A stretch of 64,000 nucleotides of DNA, taken from NCBI RefSeq assembly GCF_035830635.1, contig NZ_JAYMFI010000009.1, positions 234,634-298,633 of the forward strand. Reading direction: 5' to 3'. A model generated the notes under the pieces. It was not told the origin of the DNA and did not search any database. It saw only the letters and a list, made by a program, of their open reading frames with translations. The position numbers were made by a program, and so were the translations under genes. Shown here piece by piece: positions 8,194 through 16,786 of this stretch. Source of the DNA: Adlercreutzia shanghongiae (GTDB lineage: Bacteria > Actinomycetota > Coriobacteriia > Coriobacteriales > Eggerthellaceae). Numbering within the stretch: the first letter of the stretch is position 1; each line of letters opens with the position of its first letter.

Positions 8194-9100
8194 AAACGAC
8201 CCCGCCTTCGAAGACGCGATTCTCGATCGCGCCTCGGTGGCCTTCGGCGTCTTCGACGGCGTGCACGAAGGGCACCGCTTTATCATCGGCGAGGCGGTCA
8301 ACACGGCCCGCGAGGAGGAGGTGCCCTCGGCGGTCATCACGTTCGACATCGACCCCGACGAGATATTCGCCGCCGATCGCTTGAAGAAGCTCATGACCAA
8401 CGAGACGCGCATCGCCAAGCTCGCCGAGATCGATGTGGATGCGGTGGTGGTGCTCCCGTTCTCCCGCGAGTTCGCGGCCCAAAGCCCCGAGGATTTTTTG
8501 AACGCCTGCTTCGGCAGCGCCGTGCCGAGCCATATCCACATCGGCAGCGACTTCCACTTCGGGCGCAAGGCCGCCGGCAACGTGGAGAGCCTGCGGGCAT
8601 GGGGCGCTAAGCGCGGCATGACGGTGCACGGCCACGAGCTTGTGGCCGAAGGCGGCGTGCCGGTGACGGCCACGCGCATCCGCGGCCTTTTGAGCGAGGG
8701 CAAAGCCCGCGAGGCCGCAAGTCTGCTCGGACGCCCCTATACGCTTGCGGGCACCGTGCGCCCGGGCCGCGGCGAGGGCCGCGACTTCGGCTTCGCCACG
8801 GCGAATTTGGAAGTGCCCCCTCTGCTGCTCGCCATCGGCGAGGGCGTCTACGCCTGCTACGCCGTGGTGGAAGGCGAGCGCTACAGGGCCGCTGTGAACG
8901 TGGGCATTCCCGCCACCTTTGCCGACACGGCCAACCAGAACATCGAGGTGCACATCCTCGATTTCGATAAGGATATCTACGGCCAGGCCATCGAGGTCGA
9001 GTTCGTGGAGTGGCTGCGGGCCATGCGCGCCTTTGATTCCGCCGACGAGCTCATCGCCACCGTTCAGGCCAACATCGCCTGGGTGCGTGAGAACCTGTAG
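8174..9100 (+). CDS. ribF: Bifunctional riboflavin kinase / FMN adenylyltransferase
   Basis: 308 residues, the usual length for the two-domain enzyme that converts riboflavin to FMN and FAD. The N-terminal nucleotidyltransferase has GVFDGVHEGHR (His31, His34) and the VTATRIRGLLSEG segment. The C-terminal kinase begins near residue 185 with GTVRPGRGEGRDFGFATANLEV, where the family usually has GF(P)TAN; the Pro is Ala here. The GTG at 8174 lies inside truB with AGGAG upstream, so expression is coupled to truB. Confidence 0.94.
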   Translation: MAAVIFRNDPAFEDAILDRASVAFGVFDGVHEGHRFIIGEAVNTAREEEVPSAVITFDIDPDEIFAADRLKKLMTNETRIAKLAEIDVDAVVVLPFSREFAAQSPEDFLNACFGSAVPSHIHIGSDFHFGRKAAGNVESLRAWGAKRGMTVHGHELVAEGGVPVTATRIRGLLSEGKAREAASLLGRPYTLAGTVRPGRGEGRDFGFATANLEVPPLLLAIGEGVYACYAVVEGERYRAAVNVGIPATFADTANQNIEVHILDFDKDIYGQAIEVEFVEWLRAMRAFDSADELIATVQANIAWVRENL

Positions 9101-9105
9101 AGCGC

Positions 9106-11040
9106 TTACGCCTCGCGAAACGCCGAATCCTGGTTGAAGAGGTTGTCGTACTGGACGATCCTATAGGATTTTAGGGCCTCCTGGGCCTTTTCCTGGGCCT
9201 CGCTTGCCGTCTCTTCTCCGAACCAGTGCCACAGCCCCTCGGCGTCCCGATAGCCGTTCAGGTTCACCGCGGGCACCATCTGGCGCAGCGAGGTCATGTA
9301 GCGCGAATGGGTCGTGGAGGGAAGCCCCGCCGCGTCGACGAGCAGGCTCGCGAGAAAGTTCAGGCTCGTGACCGAGGCGTCGCCGATTTCCGTCAGCCGC
9401 GTCGGGGCATCCTCGGCGCGGGCGGCGGCATTGGCCCAGATGAAGTAGGGCGTTCGGTAGCGCGTCTGCACCTCTTCCAGCTCGGCGCTCTCCACCGAAG
9501 TGCCGTAGGTGGCCTCGAAGAGCCAGTCGGCGAAACCGGGCTGGTGGTCGCCGAAGAACACGACGATAGTGGGCTCCTCGCGCGCGTTCAGCTCGTCGAT
9601 GAGCCAGCGCAGATCCTCGTCGGAGCGCTTTATCGCTGCGAGGAACTCGTCCACCTCGGGATTCACCACGGTATCGGAATCAAGTCGCACGGCATCTTCT
9701 GCGGGCACGAGTCCCGTGTCGTAGCCGCCGTGGTTCTGAATGGTGACATCGAAGATGAACTGCGGGCCGTCGTTCTCGTCGATCTTTTGAAGCGCCCGCT
9801 CGTAGGTGGCCTTGTCCGTGGTCAGGTCGCGGAACGTGTCAGCGTCCTCCATAGTGGTGATGTCGTCGAAGGTTTCGAAGCCGAGCTGCCCGTAGATGCG
9901 GTCGCGGCGCCAGTTGGCGGCCTCGGCCGGGTGGATGGCGTGGGTGCCGTAGCCCAGGTTGCGGAAGTAGGACGCCAGGTTGTCCACGCCTTCCAAATCG
10001 TAGAGCACGTAGGGGTACACGCCGCCGCCCATGTTGCCCATGGAGGCGCCGGTGAGGAACTCGAACTCGCTGTTGCAGGTGCCCCCGCCCATGGCCGAGA
10101 CGTACACGTCGCCGGAAGCGAGAGCGTCGGCGGCCACCTCGCGGAAGAACGTCGGCGCCGCGTTGCTGTTCTCAAGGCCGGGGTATTCCGAGAGATCGGA
10201 GAAGGTCTCGTTCATGATGGCGATGACGTTGGGACCGTCGAAGGGCTCGGCCGGAGGCGCCTGCTCGGGCGTGGAACTTGCGGCGTCTTGCGCGCCGGCC
10301 TCGTCGGAAGCCTGAATGAGCTCGGGACCGGGACGGTTGAAGGGCCCGAGGATGGCGTCGAGGCTCTCGGGCGAGTAGCCGTCGGGCTCGGTGGGCGTGA
10401 GCTCCTGGGCGCGAGAGAGGAAGCACAGCGCCGTCCCCTGGGTCCCGTAGGAGCCGCGCACGTCCCAGACGTCCACGGTGACATCGCACTCCTCCTTGAT
10501 GTCCACGTTGCTAAACTGCATGACGCCAAGGCAGGCGAGCAGCAGCGCCGCCGTACAGTTCGCGGCAACGTCCCATCCTGCAAGGGGTCGCTTGGGGCAG
10601 AGCTTCGCCAGAGCGACGCAGAAGCCGGCGAACAGGGCTGCGCAGAAGATAAGCTGCCCGGTAACGAACAGGCTGTAGCCTCCGGCCACCGAGGCCGCCG
10701 TGTTCAGCGCGAACAGGTCGGCCGGCACGATGGGCTGCCCCTTGAAGGTGATGATGAAGAAATTAGCCGTACCCGCGAGAAGGCAGGTGCCTGCGAAAAT
10801 CGCGAGCGAGATGCGCGTGCGCTGGCCGGCGAAGTAGAAGATCGCGCAGCCGAGCCCGAGGATGAGCAGGTTGGCTACGACATAGCTTCCCGGAATGGCG
10901 AAGACCTCGGGATTCCAGGGCAGCTCGAGCAGCAGAAAGCCGATGAGCACCGTAGCGACAAAGAACGCTGCTCGTTTGAGGACATCAGATGCGCCGGGCC
11001 CTTCCTGCTTCTTCAGATTGTTGTTTTGGCCGTCAATCAA
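9106..11040 (-). CDS. LTA-synthase-like membrane sulfatase-fold phosphotransferase
   Basis: 644 residues if started at the TTG at 11040, chosen because GGGAGGG lies six bases upstream; no ATG is better placed. Five predicted membrane helices (about 21-41, 51-72, 77-98, 121-141, 152-172) precede an extracytoplasmic sulfatase domain from about residue 268. NVIAIMNETFSD gives the metal-binding Glu, SAMGGGTCNSEFEFLTG the likely Thr nucleophile, and FFGDHQPGF the Asp-His pair. This is the layout of LtaS and relatives that transfer glycerol-phosphate (or similar) from lipids to glycopolymers. The substrate in this organism is unknown. It converges on ribF, five bases apart. Confidence 0.85.
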   Translation of the reverse strand: MIDGQNNNLKKQEGPGASDVLKRAAFFVATVLIGFLLLELPWNPEVFAIPGSYVVANLLILGLGCAIFYFAGQRTRISLAIFAGTCLLAGTANFFIITFKGQPIVPADLFALNTAASVAGGYSLFVTGQLIFCAALFAGFCVALAKLCPKRPLAGWDVAANCTAALLLACLGVMQFSNVDIKEECDVTVDVWDVRGSYGTQGTALCFLSRAQELTPTEPDGYSPESLDAILGPFNRPGPELIQASDEAGAQDAASSTPEQAPPAEPFDGPNVIAIMNETFSDLSEYPGLENSNAAPTFFREVAADALASGDVYVSAMGGGTCNSEFEFLTGASMGNMGGGVYPYVLYDLEGVDNLASYFRNLGYGTHAIHPAEAANWRRDRIYGQLGFETFDDITTMEDADTFRDLTTDKATYERALQKIDENDGPQFIFDVTIQNHGGYDTGLVPAEDAVRLDSDTVVNPEVDEFLAAIKRSDEDLRWLIDELNAREEPTIVVFFGDHQPGFADWLFEATYGTSVESAELEEVQTRYRTPYFIWANAAARAEDAPTRLTEIGDASVTSLNFLASLLVDAAGLPSTTHSRYMTSLRQMVPAVNLNGYRDAEGLWHWFGEETASEAQEKAQEALKSYRIVQYDNLFNQDSAFREA

Positions 11041-11436
11041 GTTAACCCTCCCGTTTTGTGCAGCTTTACAAATTAGCACGACAACGGGCCGTCGGTGTCG
11101 TCTCAGTGCAAATACCCCGCCTTTACGCGGGAAATCTTCATTTGAAGGAGCGCACGGCGGGCGGAGCGCGGCGGGGAAGACGCTATGAGCGGGATGTGTC
11201 GGACGGGGTGCAGGGACGTGCTCCGTCAAGTTTTCCGGGAAAAATTGCACAAATAAGCGAGTTGTTAGACATACCCGTTTGCTCACAGTGTCCGATAGGG
11301 GGCATTTTGCGCCAAATTTAACGAGATAAGTAAAATACTACGGCATGAGCTGCTGTGGCGAAGAAGCGAACTGCAAACAACTCGCGTTTCTTGCGAAAAA
11401 TGGGAGGGAAAAACGCAGGGCGGGTATACTGGGCTT
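11041..11436. other. Divergent spacer between the LTA-synthase-like gene and uvrC
   Basis: About 396 bases without a supportable gene. It must hold the leftward promoter for the sulfatase gene; an AT-rich stretch around 11315-11340 (CAAATTTAACGAGATAAGTAAAATACTAC) is a candidate. A small CCCGC/GCGGG hairpin lies near 11114-11130 in the sulfatase leader. Toward uvrC, TATACT at 11425-11430 ends six bases before the start codon. Confidence 0.45.
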
Positions 11437-11439
11437 ATG
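11425..11439 (+). promoter_or_regulatory. Candidate -10 for a leaderless uvrC mRNA
   Basis: TATACT at 11425-11430 is followed by only six bases before the uvrC ATG at 11437, so transcription would start at or next to the A of the start codon. No Shine-Dalgarno sequence lies in the usual window. Leaderless mRNAs are common in actinobacteria. No good -35 was found. Confidence 0.45.
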
Positions 11440-13719
11440 AACGAAGACGAGAAACTCTGGAAAAACGCCTATCCCGACGCCTTGGAGCGCGAGGGCCGTA
11501 TGCGCCCGTCGCTGGAGCGCGCCGTGCGGGAGCACGGCGCAGGAGCCAGCTTCGATTCCGCCGAGCAGGCCGAGGCCGACTCTTCCGAGGAGGTCGAAGT
11601 CGACCCTGCCGAGGAGGTCGAAGCCAATTCCGCCGGAGAAGTCGAAGTCGACCCTGTCGAGCAGGCCGAGGCTGATTTCGCCGAGCGGGTCGAGCTCGAT
11701 TCTGCTGGGGTGACTGAGGCTGATTTCGCCGAGCAGGGCGAGGCCGAGGTGGAGGCGGTTTGTTCCTCTGGTCGCGAGGAAACCCAGCAGCAGAAGATCG
11801 CCCGCATTAAGCGGGAGCTGGAGGCGGTGCCCACCGAGCCCGGCGTGTATTTGTGGAAGGATGCGGCCGGCGAGGTCATCTACGTGGGCAAGGCCAAGCA
11901 GCTGCGGGCTCGCATGCGCCAGTACGTGAACTTCTCCGACGATCGCGCGAAGATTCCGCTTCTCGTGGAGGCCATCGACTCGTTCGACTACATCGTCGTG
12001 GACAACGAGCACGAAGCGCTCGTGCTGGAGAAGAACCTCATCAACCAGTACAGCCCGTTTTTCAATGCGGACTTCAAAGACAACAAGAGCTATCCCTTTA
12101 TCGCGCTCACCAAAGGCGATGCGTTCCCGGCCATCAAGTACACTCGTGAGAAGCACCGCGCCGACACGAAGTACTTCGGGCCCTTCACCGACGCCCGGGC
12201 TGCCCGCGAGATGATCGATATCGCGCGCCGGGTGGTTCCCTTGTGCGCCGCCTCCTGCGCCGATTGGCGCGGCCTTTCGCGCGCCCTGGAAAAGGACCCC
12301 CTCGCCTTCATGAAGCGCGAGAGCCGCCCGTGCTTCGACTGCCATGTGGGCATCGGCCCCGGCGCCTGCTGCGGGCAGATAACTCCCGAGGACTACGCGG
12401 TGAATGTGCGGCGCATCGAGCGCTTCCTTGCCGGCAACCACCGGGAGTTCATCGACGAGCTTTCCGAGGAGATGGCCGAGGCCGCCGCCGAGCTCGACTT
12501 CGAGCGCGCCGGGCGCCTCAAAGGCCGCATCGACACCATCAATTCGCTCGCCGACAAGCAGCACGCCGTGTCCTCGCGCAACCTGAACGCCGATGTGGTG
12601 GGTTTCTTCCGCGAGGAGACCGTGGCCGGCGTGCAGGTGCTCGTTATCCGCGAGGGGCGCATCGTGAACTCGAACGATTTCGTGTTGAACCGCGGCACCG
12701 ACGTTCCCGACCAGGACCTTCTGCGCAACTTCCTCATGCGCTACTACGACAACACCACCTCCATCCCCCACGAGGTCATCGTGCGCGTTTTGCCCGAAGA
12801 CGCCGAGGCCATGGGGGAGTGGCTCACCGAGAAGCTGGAGAGCGTCCACGGGGCTAAGGTGCGCTTCACCGAGCCACAGCGCGGCGAGAAGGCCGATCTG
12901 GTGGCCATGGCCGAGACCAACGCCCGCCACGCGCTCATGCGCTACAAGGTGCGCACGAACTACGACGACAAGCGCATCAACAACGCGCTTCTGCAGCTGG
13001 AAAGCGCGCTGGCCCTAGACGCGCCGCCCATGCGCATCGAGTGCTTCGACATCTCCACCATCCACGGCTCCTACACCGTGGCCTCCATGGTGGTGTTCAC
13101 CGGCGGCAAGCCGGACAAGAACCAGTACCGGCGCTTCAAGATAAAGACGCCGCTCGACGAGGCCAACGACTTTCTGAGCATGCAGGAGGTGATGCGGCGC
13201 CGCTATGCCCCCGAGCGCATGGCCGACGCGCGCTTCGGCTCAAAGCCCGATCTCATCATCTTGGACGGCGGCAAACCGCAGCTCTCGGCGGCCTTGGACA
13301 TGTTCGAGGAAATGGGCGTGCGTGACATCGCCATCTGTGGCTTGGCCAAGCGCGATGAGGAGCTGTTCGTGCCCTGGCAGGACACGGGCCCGGTGGTGCT
13401 GCCGAGCGGCTCGGCGTCGCTGTATCTGGTGAAGCAGGTGCGCGACGAGGCCCACCGGTTCGCCATCACGTTCCACCGCGAGCTGCGCGGCAAGGGCATG
13501 ACGGCCTCAATCCTGGACGATGTGGCGGGTCTGGGGCCCGTGCGCAAGAAGGCGCTTTTGAAGCACTTCAAGTCCTTCAAGCATTTGAAGAGCGCGAGCT
13601 TGGATGAGATCAAGGAGGCAAAGGTCGTTCCCGAAGAAGTAGCCGAGGAGCTCGTAGCCGTCCTCGCGCAGTATAATGAGACCAAGACCGAAACAGAGGA
13701 GAGCCTCAATGAGCGATGA
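11437..13719 (+). CDS. uvrC: Excinuclease ABC subunit C with acidic repeat extension
   Basis: 760 residues; typical UvrC is 600-660. UvrC makes both incisions in nucleotide excision repair. The core begins near residue 131 with the GIY-YIG domain (EPGVYLWKDAAGEVIYVGKAKQL), followed by the Cys-rich segment around CFDCHVGIGPGACCG, a UVR motif for UvrB binding (LDFERAGRLKGRIDTINSL), the RNase-H-like endonuclease domain (MRIECFDISTIHG, DLIILDGGKPQ) and a C-terminal helix-hairpin-helix. The first 130 residues are an acidic extension holding eight tandem octapeptides. The ATG at 11437 appears leaderless. An internal start near residue 119 would give a normal-length protein, but no ribosome site was seen there. 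Confidence 0.94.
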   Translation: MNEDEKLWKNAYPDALEREGRMRPSLERAVREHGAGASFDSAEQAEADSSEEVEVDPAEEVEANSAGEVEVDPVEQAEADFAERVELDSAGVTEADFAEQGEAEVEAVCSSGREETQQQKIARIKRELEAVPTEPGVYLWKDAAGEVIYVGKAKQLRARMRQYVNFSDDRAKIPLLVEAIDSFDYIVVDNEHEALVLEKNLINQYSPFFNADFKDNKSYPFIALTKGDAFPAIKYTREKHRADTKYFGPFTDARAAREMIDIARRVVPLCAASCADWRGLSRALEKDPLAFMKRESRPCFDCHVGIGPGACCGQITPEDYAVNVRRIERFLAGNHREFIDELSEEMAEAAAELDFERAGRLKGRIDTINSLADKQHAVSSRNLNADVVGFFREETVAGVQVLVIREGRIVNSNDFVLNRGTDVPDQDLLRNFLMRYYDNTTSIPHEVIVRVLPEDAEAMGEWLTEKLESVHGAKVRFTEPQRGEKADLVAMAETNARHALMRYKVRTNYDDKRINNALLQLESALALDAPPMRIECFDISTIHGSYTVASMVVFTGGKPDKNQYRRFKIKTPLDEANDFLSMQEVMRRRYAPERMADARFGSKPDLIILDGGKPQLSAALDMFEEMGVRDIAICGLAKRDEELFVPWQDTGPVVLPSGSASLYLVKQVRDEAHRFAITFHRELRGKGMTASILDDVAGLGPVRKKALLKHFKSFKHLKSASLDEIKEAKVVPEEVAEELVAVLAQYNETKTETEESLNER
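11557..11748 (+). repeat. Eight tandem 24-bp repeats encoding acidic octapeptides in uvrC
   Basis: Residues 41-104 of UvrC read as eight octads: SAEQAEAD, SSEEVEVD, PAEEVEAN, SAGEVEVD, PVEQAEAD, FAERVELD, SAGVTEAD, FAEQGEAE. The consensus is xAExxExD. At DNA level the 24-bp units are clearly related (recurrent GCCGAG, GAGGTCGAAGTCGA) but diverged. Confidence 0.85.
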
Positions 13720-14680
13720 GACCCAAGAGATGGAATCGATGCCGGACTTCGTCATTGTGACGGGCATGTCCGGTGCCGGGCGCACCGAGGCCATGCATGT
13801 GTTCGAGGATCTGGGCTACTACTGCGTGGACAACCTGCCCTCGAGCCTGCTCGGCGAGCTGGTGCGCGTGAACGAGGACACCGAGCACGAGGGCGGGCGG
13901 CGCCGTCTGGCCGTGGTCTGCGACTCGCGCAACGGCGACTTCTTCGGCGATTTGGAGGCGGAGCTCTCCGCCATGGCCGAGGCTGGCATCTCCTATAAGA
14001 CGCTGTTTCTGGACGCGGCCGACGACAAGCTCATCGCCCGCTACAAGTCGAGCCGCCGCCGCCATCCGCTGTGCACCGACGGCACCACCATCTGGCAGGG
14101 CATCCAGCGCGAGCGCCATATGCTCATGGGGCTGCGCGATCGGGCCGACTACGTCATCGATACCACCGACATGCTGCCGCAGAAGCTGCGCAGCACCATC
14201 CGCGGCCTGTTCTCGTCGGGCAGCGAGCGCAAGGGCCTGGCCGTCACCGTGTACTCCTTCGGCTTCAAGCACGGTGCGCCCTACGACGCCGATCTCGTCA
14301 TGGACGTGCGTTTTTTGCCGAACCCCTACTACGACCCCGAGCTGCGGCCGCTGACGGGCCTCGATGCCCCGGTGCGCGACTTTGTGCGCATGCGCGAGGA
14401 GACCATCGAGTTCGAGCAGAAGTGGCACGATCTGCTCGACGTCGTCATGCCGGGGTATGTGGCCGAGGGCAAGCAGCAGCTCGCCATCGGCGTGGGCTGC
14501 ACCGGCGGCCAGCACCGCTCGGTGGCCCTCGCCGAGGCCACGGGCGATTACCTGAAATCGAAGGGCTACCGCGTGAGTGTGGCCCATCGCGATTTGCGCC
14601 TGGCCGAGCGCGGGCACGATGTGCGGCGCGAGAGCGACAACGTGCTGGACGAGCGCGCCAGCGGCGGGAAGGACGCCTAG
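13709..14680 (+). CDS. rapZ: RNase adapter RapZ-family nucleotide-binding protein
   Basis: 323 residues. RapZ/YvcJ proteins are P-loop proteins; in E. coli RapZ directs RNase E to the sRNA GlmZ, in Bacillus YvcJ binds GTP and affects competence. Walker A GMSGAGRT is at residues 19-26, LGYYCVDNLP follows, and the C-terminal domain has GCTGGQHRSV. The ATG at 13709 has GAGGAG upstream and overlaps the uvrC end by 11 bases. Together with yvcK and whiA this is the conserved actinobacterial and firmicute trio. Role in this organism is inferred only from the family. Confidence 0.93.
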   Translation: MSDETQEMESMPDFVIVTGMSGAGRTEAMHVFEDLGYYCVDNLPSSLLGELVRVNEDTEHEGGRRRLAVVCDSRNGDFFGDLEAELSAMAEAGISYKTLFLDAADDKLIARYKSSRRRHPLCTDGTTIWQGIQRERHMLMGLRDRADYVIDTTDMLPQKLRSTIRGLFSSGSERKGLAVTVYSFGFKHGAPYDADLVMDVRFLPNPYYDPELRPLTGLDAPVRDFVRMREETIEFEQKWHDLLDVVMPGYVAEGKQQLAIGVGCTGGQHRSVALAEATGDYLKSKGYRVSVAHRDLRLAERGHDVRRESDNVLDERASGGKDA

Positions 14681-15838
14681 GTGGCCGGCCCCAAGAGGAG
14701 CGCCGAGGCGTTCCGCGTCGATCCGGCGGCCACGGCCGCCTTCTCGGCGCTGCGCAGCGCGCTTCCGAACTTGCGAAAGCTCGACGAGGACGACAAGGCC
14801 TTAAAGGCCGTGGTCATCGGCGGCGGCACCGGCGCGCCGGTATCCATCCGCACTCTGCTTTCCCTGGGCGTGCAGACCAGCGCCGTGGTGGCCATGGCCG
14901 ACGACGGCGGCAGCACGGGCGTTTTGCGCGAGGAGGCCGATGTGACGCCCCCCGGCGACATCCGCAAGTGCCTCGTGGCCTTCGCGAAGGACCCGGCCGA
15001 CCCGCTCGTGCGGGCGCTCAAGTACCGTTTCGCCGTGGCCCGCGACCACGCTCTTGGCAATCTGCTTCTGGCCGCGCTCGAAGATGCGACGGGCTCGTTC
15101 CCCGAGGCCATCGCCATCTGCGAGAAGCTTGTCGACGCCCAGGGGCATGTGTATCCCTCGACGCTCGACCATGTGATTTTGTCGGCCCAGACCCAAGACG
15201 GCCGCATCCTTGACGGCCAGGCCGTGGCCTGCCATTCGAAGACGGCGCTCGCGAAGGTGTGGCTTTCTGCCGAGGACGGCAGGGCGCCGTGCCCCTTCGA
15301 GCCGGCCCTGGCGGCCATTCGCGAGGCCGACCTCATCGTGCTCGGTCCGGGGTCGCTCTTTACCTCCATCATCCCGAACCTGCTCATTCCCGGTGTTGTG
15401 GACGCCATCCGCGCCTCGCGGGGGCGGGTGCTGTTCGTGTGCGCTTTGGCCGACGTGCAGGGGGAGACCTGGGGACTGACGGCCCGCGAGCACTTCGAGG
15501 CGCTGGCTGCCCACGGCATGGAGGGGCTCATCGACTACATGCTCGTGCACTCGAAGGTGCCGCTGCGGGCCGAGAGCCCGGCCACGGGCAGCTTCGCGGC
15601 CATATCCGGCGCCGATTTGGAGCACGCCTCCACGAGCGACTTTACCGACGACCAGCTCATCAAGGGGGTGCGCCCCATCTCCATCTCCTATGCGGACATG
15701 CTCGCCATTCAGTCTCGGGGACCCATCGTCATCAGCCGCAACCTCGTGGATGCCGAGCAGCCCACATGGCATTCGCCCTTCGCCCTGCGCGACGCCTTCC
15801 AAAACGTCATCAAACTCTCGCGGGCGCGCAGGAGCTAG
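14681..15838 (+). CDS. yvcK: YvcK/CofD-like gluconeogenesis factor
   Basis: 385 residues starting GTG at 14681 immediately after the rapZ stop. The VVIGGGTGAPVSIRTLL motif (from about residue 45), MADDGGSTGVLREE, PPGDIRKCL and DLIVLGPGSLFTSIIPNLL identify the CofD-like fold that binds UDP-sugars in YvcK. The protein affects central carbon use and cell-wall synthesis in Bacillus and mycobacteria (CuvA). Family proteins are usually around 320 residues; here about 40 extra N-terminal residues precede the glycine-rich loop. Operon member between rapZ and whiA. Confidence 0.92.
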   Translation: MAGPKRSAEAFRVDPAATAAFSALRSALPNLRKLDEDDKALKAVVIGGGTGAPVSIRTLLSLGVQTSAVVAMADDGGSTGVLREEADVTPPGDIRKCLVAFAKDPADPLVRALKYRFAVARDHALGNLLLAALEDATGSFPEAIAICEKLVDAQGHVYPSTLDHVILSAQTQDGRILDGQAVACHSKTALAKVWLSAEDGRAPCPFEPALAAIREADLIVLGPGSLFTSIIPNLLIPGVVDAIRASRGRVLFVCALADVQGETWGLTAREHFEALAAHGMEGLIDYMLVHSKVPLRAESPATGSFAAISGADLEHASTSDFTDDQLIKGVRPISISYADMLAIQSRGPIVISRNLVDAEQPTWHSPFALRDAFQNVIKLSRARRS

Positions 15839-15841
15839 CCC

Positions 15842-16786
15842 ATGTCGTTCACGTCGGAGGTGAAAGACGAGCTGGCCCGCGTGGTGCCGGCCTGCCCCGA
15901 ATGCGAGAAGGCGACCCTTGCGGCGCTCGTGCGCATCGAGGGCACGCTGTTCGTGAGTGGACCGGCTCGCTACCGCGTGGAGATCGCCACCGACGCCCCG
16001 GCCGTGGCGCGTTTGGTGGTGCGCCTGCTCCATTCCATCTACGAGCTGAAGACCAACCTCACCATGCGCCGCAGCGTGCTGCACAAGACCCCGAACTACC
16101 TCATCGAGGTGCCGGCCCAGCCTCATCTGGCCGATGCCCTGCGCGACATGGGGGTGCTCTCGGCCGAGGGCGGCCTGGAGATGGGCATCAAGGAGGCGCT
16201 TGTGGCCAAGCCCTGCTGCGCGGCGGCCTATCTGCGCGGTGCCTTCCTCGGCAGCGGCTTCGTGTCCAATCCCAAAAGCGACTTCCACTTCGAGATCACC
16301 GTGGAGTCCGAGGCGCTGGCCGAGGGCCTCGTGGCGCTCATGGCGCGCAAGGACATCACGGCCCGCATCATGAACCGGCGCAGCTCGTACATGGTGTATC
16401 TGAAGAGCGGCAACGCCATCACCGAGTTCCTCGCCTTCACCGGCGCCCACCAAGCGGCTCTTTCCATGGAAGAAGAGCGCGTGGTGAAGTCGGTGCGCAA
16501 CGACGTGAACCGCCAGATCAACGCTGAGCTCGCCAACCAGCAGAAAGCCTCCAACGCCGCCGTGGGGCAGATCTACGCCATTCGCGCCGTGGTGGAGCAC
16601 TACGGCATGGAGGACTTGCCCCCGGCCCTGCAGGATTTCATCCGCCTGCGCGTCACCTACCCGGAAGCGTCGCTCAAGGAGCTCGGCGAGCGCGCCAACC
16701 CGCCCCTTTCCAAAAGTGCCGTCTACCACCGCGTCCGCCGCATCGAATCCATGGCTGCCGAGCTGCAGGGCGCCGCCCAGAGCTAA
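15842..16786 (+). CDS. whiA: WhiA sporulation/cell-division regulator homologue
   Basis: 314 residues, normal length. WhiA combines a LAGLIDADG homing-endonuclease-like N-terminal domain without nuclease activity and a C-terminal helix-turn-helix. Here MSFTSEVKDELARV starts the N-domain, CCAAAYLRGAFLGSGFVSNP is the typical LAGLIDADG-like helix, and SLKELGERANPPLSKSAVYHR is the HTH. In Streptomyces WhiA controls sporulation septation; in non-sporulating bacteria it affects division and chromosome segregation. Its stop codon overlaps the stop of the convergent LuxR gene by four bases, and the last 33 coding bases recur at 20910-20942. Confidence 0.95.
   Translation: MSFTSEVKDELARVVPACPECEKATLAALVRIEGTLFVSGPARYRVEIATDAPAVARLVVRLLHSIYELKTNLTMRRSVLHKTPNYLIEVPAQPHLADALRDMGVLSAEGGLEMGIKEALVAKPCCAAAYLRGAFLGSGFVSNPKSDFHFEITVESEALAEGLVALMARKDITARIMNRRSSYMVYLKSGNAITEFLAFTGAHQAALSMEEERVVKSVRNDVNRQINAELANQQKASNAAVGQIYAIRAVVEHYGMEDLPPALQDFIRLRVTYPEASLKELGERANPPLSKSAVYHRVRRIESMAAELQGAAQS

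Noticed and set aside
9226..11076. Long plus-strand open frame antisense to the LTA-synthase-like gene
   Set aside because: No recognisable motifs; the minus strand encodes a clear membrane sulfatase with all catalytic elements.
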